This document shows positions 59,801-64,000 of a DNA stretch of 64,000 bases, piece by piece. Position 1 is the stretch's first letter. Each line of letters starts with the position of its first letter. The notes under the pieces were generated by a model. That model worked only from the letters and a program-made list of their open reading frames with translations. It was not told the origin of the DNA and ran no database searches. Location of the stretch: positions 62,001 to 126,000 of the forward strand of contig NZ_QRJO01000003.1 of assembly GCF_003471585.1 (NCBI RefSeq), read 5' to 3'. Position numbers and translations under genes: made by a program. Source of the stretch: Collinsella sp. AM18-10 (GTDB lineage Bacteria > Actinomycetota > Coriobacteriia > Coriobacteriales > Coriobacteriaceae).

Positions 59801-60352
59801 CGTCTACACTACGAGGATTACAAGGCGGGGAGCGCCAAGCTCGATACGTGCATGGAGCTCGTGCACGGCGCACTCGACGGCGGGCATCGCATCCTGTTGT
59901 TCAGCCAGTTTACGGGTATGCTCGATATCATCGGTAAGCGCTTGGCCAAGGAGGACATCGCCTTCCTTAAGCTCACGGGCGCTTCGTCCAAGGAGAGCCG
60001 CGCCAAGATGGTCGCGCAGTTCCAAGCGGGCGAGGTTCCGGTCTTTTTGATTTCGCTCAAGGCGGGCGGCGTGGGCCTTAACCTGACGGCGGCCGACGTG
60101 GTCATCCACTACGACCCGTGGTGGAACGTGGCAGCGCAGGACCAGGCGACCGACCGCGCGCACCGTATTGGCCAGCAACATACCGTGACCGTGTACAAGC
60201 TCATCGCCAAGGACACGATCGAGGAGCGCATTATGCAGATGCAGGAGTCCAAGCGCGACCTGGTCAACAGCGTGCTCGGCGGCGACGGCATCTCGTCGGC
60301 GCTGTTTACCCGCGAAGATGTTCTGGCGCTGCTGGGCGGCGACGGGCGCTAA
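56888..60352 (+). CDS. SNF2-family DNA helicase/translocase with SWIM zinc finger
   Basis: A 1154-residue protein. Residues 70-100 hold a SWIM zinc finger (CDCPAAYRYPGMCKHAIA, pattern CxCxnCxH). A 550-residue middle region precedes the SNF2 motor: Walker A DDMGLGKT near 715, VVLDEAQYIKNP (DEAQ) near 814, LTGTPIENRLSELWS, and helicase-C with GVGLNLTAADVVIHYDPWW and TDRAHRIGQ. Such proteins occur widely in bacteria and may remodel nucleoprotein or transcription complexes. ATG 56888 follows GGAGGAAG, 28 bases after the dnaE stop, so it may be co-transcribed with dnaE. Confidence 0.9.
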   Translation: MAQGTFVQALRKEAALSGTFMKGRSLMLNGAVLSIEDSGSRFSKNVTVEGSVRGSRGDLYKTHVALDMDEHEVIDYDCDCPAAYRYPGMCKHAIATALAYLDASGAEPVEGLRTPVRTFTAQPKQPARTAPKAPAVNPNFPFPAPVPTSPSLMAALSDLSDARMNELASMRRKLAGAVDPDAPKAALEPSLVPYYNPLFADRFSWALEFRIRCGSVSYVVKDIDGMADAYVRGGTFSYGKKLTFVHSPEAFDETSAKLLNLVVTTVAYLDDITSSRSASYDFARSGFVAERQLPLSEHSIVYVLDLLRGQTISFEPAWSRGMTTHRTYDVAVELSPQGEDEASAKRPPLLAAKIAPAAGGSYDLRLPADMYCFASGDAAYLVDTRRARRTDAAFAQHAAPFLSRLLPCRTPAHIAAEQVGEFCRMALPILRDYTDLTAPAALDTVAPEPSFAMAIGVDDGLVTCKITVTYGDWSADLFSLGAPGSPFEEQRPGVPPRDEVAEFRVMDTAALYFDFYEGGLAFEERDDARLFCLLTEGLSALSELGEVMLSDRLRQISVRPAPKLSVRATVKSNLLDVELGASGLSAADLAVYLDSYKRHQTFARLTSGDIIRLDEGARAAFGLAEDLGVDAVDLLDGVSLPASSTLFVDSMLVRTPALEADRDAAFRRTVERLDTLGKMDFTVPASLKATLRGYQVDGYQWLGSLEHLGLGGILADDMGLGKTLQMIAHILARVEAGDTKPTLVVCPASLVYNWTAELERFAPSLDVCAIVGAKAQRRVQISGVAEHSVVVTSYDLMRRDIDEYVEQDFARVVLDEAQYIKNPLTQVARAAKRLPAGARFALTGTPIENRLSELWSIFDFLMPGLLGTRESFAKRFESPVEHAEGDSAARLQALVSPFVLRRVKEDVVADLPEKIEDTVMAQLTGEQRKLYLANQDRIAQQVQHREAGEFKKDKLKVLAELTKLRQICCDPRLHYEDYKAGSAKLDTCMELVHGALDGGHRILLFSQFTGMLDIIGKRLAKEDIAFLKLTGASSKESRAKMVAQFQAGEVPVFLISLKAGGVGLNLTAADVVIHYDPWWNVAAQDQATDRAHRIGQQHTVTVYKLIAKDTIEERIMQMQESKRDLVNSVLGGDGISSALFTREDVLALLGGDGR

Positions 60353-60502
60353 CCCGCTCGGGTGGGGCCGCCAGGGCGGATAGCGCACGCTGCCCCATCG
60401 TCCCCGCCTGTTATGTGTTCATTTGCAATGCCGTGGATGGTTTGTCTGCCTTTGGGCATAAGAACCATCAAGAACATTGGCACGTCAGCAAAGGAGAACA
60501 TC

Positions 60503-60865
60503 ATGGCGAAATTCTTTAAGGACCCCGACGGTAAGCTCATTGCCGCCCTTGGCAACGACGTTGCAACCCCTGCCGGTTGCACGGAACTGACCGCAAACAC
60601 TGAGGACGCGGCGCACGAGAAGCACGTGCCTGTTGTCGAGACCGAGCGCGACGGTCACGTGATTCGCGCACGCGTTGGCTCGGTCGAGCACCCCAGCCTG
60701 CCCGAGCACTATATTGAGTGGATCGCCCTTGAGGCCGAGGGCCGCTTAGAGGTCCATTACCTTGAGCCCGGCATGAAGCCCGCGACGTTTTTTGCCGGCG
60801 GTTCCAAGACCGGTACCGTCTATGCCTACTGCAACCTGCACGGGCTGTGGTCTGCGACGTTCTAG
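60503..60865 (+). CDS. Superoxide reductase (neelaredoxin/desulfoferrodoxin-like)
   Basis: A 120-residue class-II superoxide reductase. Iron ligands and active-site residues fit the family: Glu39-Lys40-His41 (HEKHVPVVE), His63 (SVEHPSLP), His69 (EHYIEW), Cys110 and His113 (YCNLHGLW). It lacks the N-terminal desulforedoxin iron site. It reduces superoxide to hydrogen peroxide with electrons from rubredoxin (a rubredoxin gene lies at 6407). AAGGAG at 60491-60496 precedes ATG 60503. Confidence 0.92.
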   Translation: MAKFFKDPDGKLIAALGNDVATPAGCTELTANTEDAAHEKHVPVVETERDGHVIRARVGSVEHPSLPEHYIEWIALEAEGRLEVHYLEPGMKPATFFAGGSKTGTVYAYCNLHGLWSATF

Positions 60866-60911
60866 GAGCGCGCCCCCGCTCGGGGTATCATAGCTAGCAT
60901 ATGCACATGCG

Positions 60912-60943
60912 AGCGCCGACTGCATCATGCGGCCGGCGCTTTT
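60912..60943 (+). terminator. Terminator-like hairpin after superoxide reductase
   Basis: AGCGCCG (60912-60918) pairs with CGGCGCT (60934-60940), with partial TGCAT/ATGCG pairing inside, followed by TTTA. Confidence 0.6.
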
Positions 60944-60982
60944 ACTACGATTTCGATGGTTTACGATGGAAAGGGCTGAGCC

Positions 60983-62968
60983 ATGAAGCTCGCGCTTGCA
61001 CAGATCGATATGCGCCTGGGTGATATTGAGGGCATTTGCGGCCGCATCGAGGACCAGGCTCGTCTGGCCCACGAGCGCGGGGCGCGCGTGCTGTGCGTTC
61101 CGGCTCCGCTCTTTATGGGCGCCATGCCCGGTGGCCTGGTGGGCGCTGCCGACTTTGAGCACGACATGCTTGCCGGCTTGACTGGTGTCGCCGAGCGCAT
61201 CCAGGAGCTTGACATGATCTGCATCGTGCCCGCGGCGGTTTCGTTTGAGGGTCAGCCGCTGCTCGACTACATGATGCTCAAGGACGGTCATGTGGTGCCG
61301 GCGCGTTCGAGCATTGCCCTGCAGCGTGGCGAGAACAACGACACGCGTTGGGCGCCGCCGGTGTTCGACGTGGACGGCGTGCGCATCGCCGTGATTTTTG
61401 ACTTGGACCGCGAACTCGAGATGTTGCCGACCGGTGTTGACCTCATTGCGTATTTCCAATTCAATGCGTTTGACATAACCGACCGCGAGACTGCCGCCAT
61501 TGCCGCCGTTCGCAGCGGCGCCTACCGCAAGATCGCATCCAAGCGCAGCGTGTGGTTTGCCTGTATGGCGCCGGTCGGTGCCTATGACGAGTCGGTGTAT
61601 ACCGGCGGTTCGTTTGTGCTCGACGACTGCGGCCGCGTGGTGGCCCAAGCGCCGTGTTTTGAGGAGAGCCTGCTGGTTCAGGAGATTCAGCGCGGCGTGA
61701 TGCTCGATGCCCTGGAAGATCACGAACTGCCCGAGTTCCGTTCCGAGGAGTGGCTGTGGCAGGCGCTGGTGCTCGCCGTGCGCGACAACGCCCGGGCCCA
61801 CGGTGCGTCGCGCGCCGTGGTGGCACTCGAGGGCGACTTGCCGTCGTCCCTGCTGGCGGCGCTGGCCGTCGACGCTCTGGGCCCACGTAATGTGATTGGC
61901 CTGGTGCTGGGGCGCAACCGCATCTTTACGCCGGCGCAGGAGGAGGCCGAGGCTGCTCGCTGTGCCGCCGTTCGCGCCATTGCCGAGCGCCTGCATATTC
62001 GCACGGTTGAGCGCGATGCGCCGGATGCCGCGCGCGTGCTCGACCGCGATGTGTCGGCGGGCGACGCCGAGCGCCTGCGCTCTCGCACGCTGGGCCTCAT
62101 GCTGGAGGATACGGCGCTCGAGCTGGGTGCGATGACGTTGAGTCCGCTGTCCAAAACCGAGTACGCGCTGGCGGCGCCGGCGCTTTGCGGCGGCTACCAG
62201 GGAGATTACGCGCCCTTTGGCGATGTGTACCTGTCGACGCTTGAGTTTGTGGCGCGTGTGCGCAACCGCGCGTCTGCCGTGGTGCCCCAAGAGCTCGTGA
62301 CGCTCAACGCGGTGGAAGATTGTATGGAGCGCGTGCTGGCGCAGGCGCTCTCGACGCTCGACGGTCCGGTCGATATGCTCGACCGCGCGGCACAGCTGCT
62401 CGGCGGGGTCGAGCCGGGTGAGATCGATGGCGCGCTTGAGGCGCACGTGGACCGCAATCGATCTTTCGACGACATCCCGATGGCCGCTGGCAAGCCTGAG
62501 GCCTGCTCGCTGCTGCTGATGCTCGTTCGACAGGGTGAGGCTGCCCGCCGCATGTTGCCGACGGCGCCGATCGTTTCGTCCCGTTCGTTTGCCGAGCGCT
62601 CCTGGCCGTACATGCTTGCGTGGTCCGATCTGGGGCTCAACGGCAAGGAGCGCATGACGGTTGATTCGCTTGCGCGCGCCGAGGTGCGACGCTTTGCCGA
62701 CGACGATACGAGTGACCGTATGCGCGGCGAGATGATGGGCCTGTTGGGCGAGCTGTTGGGTATTTCACCCGAGCAGATGGAAGAGCTGCGCTCCGAGGAC
62801 GGTCAGCGTCGTCTGCATGAGGGCATGAAGCGGTTTGAGGGCGAGGTCCAGGACGCCATCGACAAGATGATGGGCGGCCAGGGCGGACCGCAGGGCGGGC
62901 CCCAGGGCACGCCGATGTCGCATCCACCGGTGGATCCGAGGCAGTTCCCGTTCTTCTCACAGAACTAG
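60983..62968 (+). CDS. Degenerate glutamine-dependent NAD+ synthetase-like protein (probable pseudoenzyme)
   Basis: A 661-residue protein with the full NadE architecture: an N-terminal nitrilase-type glutaminase domain (KLALAQIDMRLGDIEG, and YDESVYTGGSFVLDDCGRVV) and an NAD-synthetase domain (ALVLAVRDNARAHGAS, AVDALGPRNVIGLVLG, YAPFGDVYLSTLEFVAR, APIVSSRSFAERSWPY). The catalytic residues are replaced: PAPLFMG where the Glu of FPEL is expected (about residue 41), no Lys of the K-x-LPNY region (about 107-112), and VIFDLDR where the nucleophilic Cys of ICED lies (about 139). The ATP loop SGGxDS reads EGDLPSS (283-289), and GTGNKSE reads LSPLSKTE. A Gly/Gln/Pro-rich tail follows. Likely a non-catalytic homologue. 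Confidence 0.82.
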   Translation: MKLALAQIDMRLGDIEGICGRIEDQARLAHERGARVLCVPAPLFMGAMPGGLVGAADFEHDMLAGLTGVAERIQELDMICIVPAAVSFEGQPLLDYMMLKDGHVVPARSSIALQRGENNDTRWAPPVFDVDGVRIAVIFDLDRELEMLPTGVDLIAYFQFNAFDITDRETAAIAAVRSGAYRKIASKRSVWFACMAPVGAYDESVYTGGSFVLDDCGRVVAQAPCFEESLLVQEIQRGVMLDALEDHELPEFRSEEWLWQALVLAVRDNARAHGASRAVVALEGDLPSSLLAALAVDALGPRNVIGLVLGRNRIFTPAQEEAEAARCAAVRAIAERLHIRTVERDAPDAARVLDRDVSAGDAERLRSRTLGLMLEDTALELGAMTLSPLSKTEYALAAPALCGGYQGDYAPFGDVYLSTLEFVARVRNRASAVVPQELVTLNAVEDCMERVLAQALSTLDGPVDMLDRAAQLLGGVEPGEIDGALEAHVDRNRSFDDIPMAAGKPEACSLLLMLVRQGEAARRMLPTAPIVSSRSFAERSWPYMLAWSDLGLNGKERMTVDSLARAEVRRFADDDTSDRMRGEMMGLLGELLGISPEQMEELRSEDGQRRLHEGMKRFEGEVQDAIDKMMGGQGGPQGGPQGTPMSHPPVDPRQFPFFSQN

Positions 62969-62976
62969 GTCGCTGC

Positions 62977-63074
62977 GCGCCCGCCAGAGCGGCAATCTGC
63001 CTTTCAATCGTCGGGCATGACCGCAAGGTCAATGCCCTCCTCTTTCAAGGCACCTTGCTCGCTCTGGCGGGCGC
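62977..63074. other. 98-bp nested hairpin between the NadE-like gene and ruvC
   Basis: Outer arms GCGCCCGCCAGAGCG (62977-62991) and CGCTCTGGCGGGCGC (63060-63074) are perfect. Inside, GGGCA-T-GACC-GCAA-GGTC-A-ATGCCC gives a second stem (about 63013-63036). Confidence 0.7.
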
Positions 63075-63135
63075 TCGCTTGCGTATGCTCAACCTACAAT
63101 TCGATCTCGGCTGACTTATGGAGCTAGCGTTGTGT

Positions 63136-63154
63136 TATTCTAGAACAGACGTTC
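63136..63154 (+). promoter_or_regulatory. ruvC promoter with candidate LexA (SOS) box
   Basis: TATTCT at 63136-63141 is a likely -10. GAACAGACGTTC at 63143-63154 matches the Gram-positive SOS box form GAAC-N4-GTTC and overlaps the transcription start region. ruvCAB is a known SOS target in many bacteria. Confidence 0.65.
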
Positions 63155-63210
63155 GTGAATGATGCGCGGGGCCTTGTCTTGCGCTGTGCTTGTGGCGAGG
63201 GGAGGTTGGC

Positions 63211-63732
63211 TTGGTCATTTTGGGTATCGACCCTGGTTTGGCCCATACGGGTTGGGGGATTATCGAGGAGCGGCGTGGCGAGGTTCGTTGCCGTGCCTAC
63301 GGTTGCATCGAGACCAGCGCGGGCAGCCCGCTCGCGGTGCGCCTGTCGCATATCGCCCGCGACCTCAAGGGTGTCGTGGAGCGTTATCGACCCGATACCG
63401 CTGCTATCGAGAGCATTTACTTTGGCGCCAACGTTCGCTCGGCCATCCCCACGGCGCATGCCCGCGGTGCTGCGCTCGTGGCGCTTTCGGAGTGCGCGCT
63501 CGAGATTGGCGAATACACGCCCATGCAGATCAAACAGGCCGTGGTGGGCACCGGTGCCGCGGACAAGCGACAGGTCGCCTACATGGTGCGTACGCTCACA
63601 CAGCTCGATCACGACCCGCATCCCGACCATGCCGCCGATGCTCTGGCTTGCGCCATCTGCCACGTTAACCTCAGCCGCACCCGGGCGCTTACCGGCGGCG
63701 AGTTCTATCAACAGAGAGGAACCGGATACTGA
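63211..63732 (+). CDS. ruvC: Holliday junction endonuclease RuvC
   Basis: A 173-residue resolvase. The first catalytic Asp is in ILGIDPGLAHTGWG, a Glu in AAIESIYFG and the last Asp pair in HPDHAADALACAICH. It cuts Holliday junctions with RuvAB. The TTG start at 63211 is preferred because AGGGGAGG lies at 63198-63205, five bases upstream. Its TGA overlaps the ruvA ATG by one base (TGATG). Confidence 0.95.
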   Translation: MVILGIDPGLAHTGWGIIEERRGEVRCRAYGCIETSAGSPLAVRLSHIARDLKGVVERYRPDTAAIESIYFGANVRSAIPTAHARGAALVALSECALEIGEYTPMQIKQAVVGTGAADKRQVAYMVRTLTQLDHDPHPDHAADALACAICHVNLSRTRALTGGEFYQQRGTGY

Positions 63733-64000
63733 TGATCTCCCAGCTCCATGGAACGCTTGTCGAGGCCACGATGAGCTCGGCCGTTGTCGATGTATCGGGC
63801 GTGGGCTTTGAGCTCGGCATTTCGGGCAGCACTGCCGCCACGTTGCCCACACCCGGCGGCGAAGTTCGCCTCTATACCCGTATGCAGGTGCGTGAGGACG
63901 CCATGACGCTCTTTGGCTTTGCCTCCAAGGACGAGCGCACGATGTTCGATCGGCTCGTGTCCGTCTCGGGTGTCGGTCCGCGCCTGGCGCTTGCCGTGCT
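63732..64000 (+). CDS. ruvA: Holliday junction DNA helicase subunit RuvA (partial, cut by window end)
   Basis: The first 90 residues: MISQLHGTLVEATMSSAV, then an OB-fold with VSGVGFELGISG and RLYTRMQVREDAMTLFGF, and the first helix-hairpin-helix (SVSGVGPRLALAVL). RuvA grips Holliday junctions and recruits the RuvB motor. ATG 63732 overlaps the ruvC stop by one base, which couples the two. Confidence 0.95.
   Translation, partial: MISQLHGTLVEATMSSAVVDVSGVGFELGISGSTAATLPTPGGEVRLYTRMQVREDAMTLFGFASKDERTMFDRLVSVSGVGPRLALAV

Overview
This window looks like a chromosomal segment of a high-GC gut Actinomycetota of the Coriobacteriia, most likely Collinsella or a close relative. That is inferred from the protein sequences, the GC-rich codon use, the sugar-PTS content and the anaerobe-type rubredoxin and superoxide reductase. 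No rRNA or species-level marker is present, so the genus is a judgement.

Layout. 1-3214: 3' end of a MurNAc-6-phosphate etherase gene, then a MurP-type PTS EIIBC, a MupG-type 6-phosphomuramidase and an ArsC/Spx-like protein, together a peptidoglycan-sugar salvage locus. 3287-6550: a stand-alone regulator-like domain, tRNA-Gln(CTG) and tRNA-Glu(CTC), a TPR protein overlapping smpB, then a flavin reductase and a rubredoxin. 6695-8613: an Nramp metal transporter bracketed by two repeat arrays. 8962-15146: gltBD glutamate synthase. 15512-19432: an unknown gene, a PD-(D/E)XK-like nuclease gene bracketed by two more arrays, and an amidohydrolase. 19524-23217: a zinc-ribbon membrane protein and a copA-copZ-csoR copper cluster with a candidate CsoR operator. 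23295-25965: a fifth array and a DEAD-box helicase with a very long RG-rich tail. 26033-26940: a gene-free, hairpin-rich region. 26968-31455: an alpha-glucoside PTS operon (EIIA, LicT-type antiterminator, EIICB, GH4 6-phospho-alpha-glucosidase) behind a structured leader. 31562-32231: an ABC-ATPase remnant and an orphan RelB-like antitoxin between two nearly identical 31-bp direct repeats. 32283-38522: CPBP protease, YgiQ radical-SAM protein, DUF1275 protein, an AT-rich unknown gene and a FucO-like dehydrogenase. 38849-43990: M42 peptidase, mnmA, cysK with a divergent Rrf2 regulator, a holin-like membrane protein, and a YerC/TrpR-like regulator. 44147-50866: an AddB/AddA-like helicase-nuclease pair. 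51003-52815: DUF3284 and an AT-richer MFS transporter. 53056-64000: dnaE, a SWIM-SNF2 helicase, superoxide reductase, a degenerate NAD-synthetase-like protein, and ruvC-ruvA behind a candidate SOS box.

The most unusual signal is a family of 16 palindromic units, each exactly 57 bp, in five intergenic arrays repeating about every 80 bp. Each unit has 15-bp conserved arms and a 27-bp core that is asymmetric and partly conserved. Two pairs of arrays bracket single genes: the Nramp gene, and a nuclease-like gene whose coding region starts about 20 bp after an array. Next in interest are a NAD-synthetase paralogue that has lost its recognisable catalytic motifs, and a candidate structured RNA near 26320-26555.

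Working together, the genes describe an anaerobic fermenter that imports amino sugars and alpha-glucosides by PTS (one Crr-type EIIA may serve both EIIBC permeases), assimilates ammonia through GltBD, handles copper, manganese and superoxide, and keeps a RecBCD/AddAB-type and RuvABC recombination toolkit.
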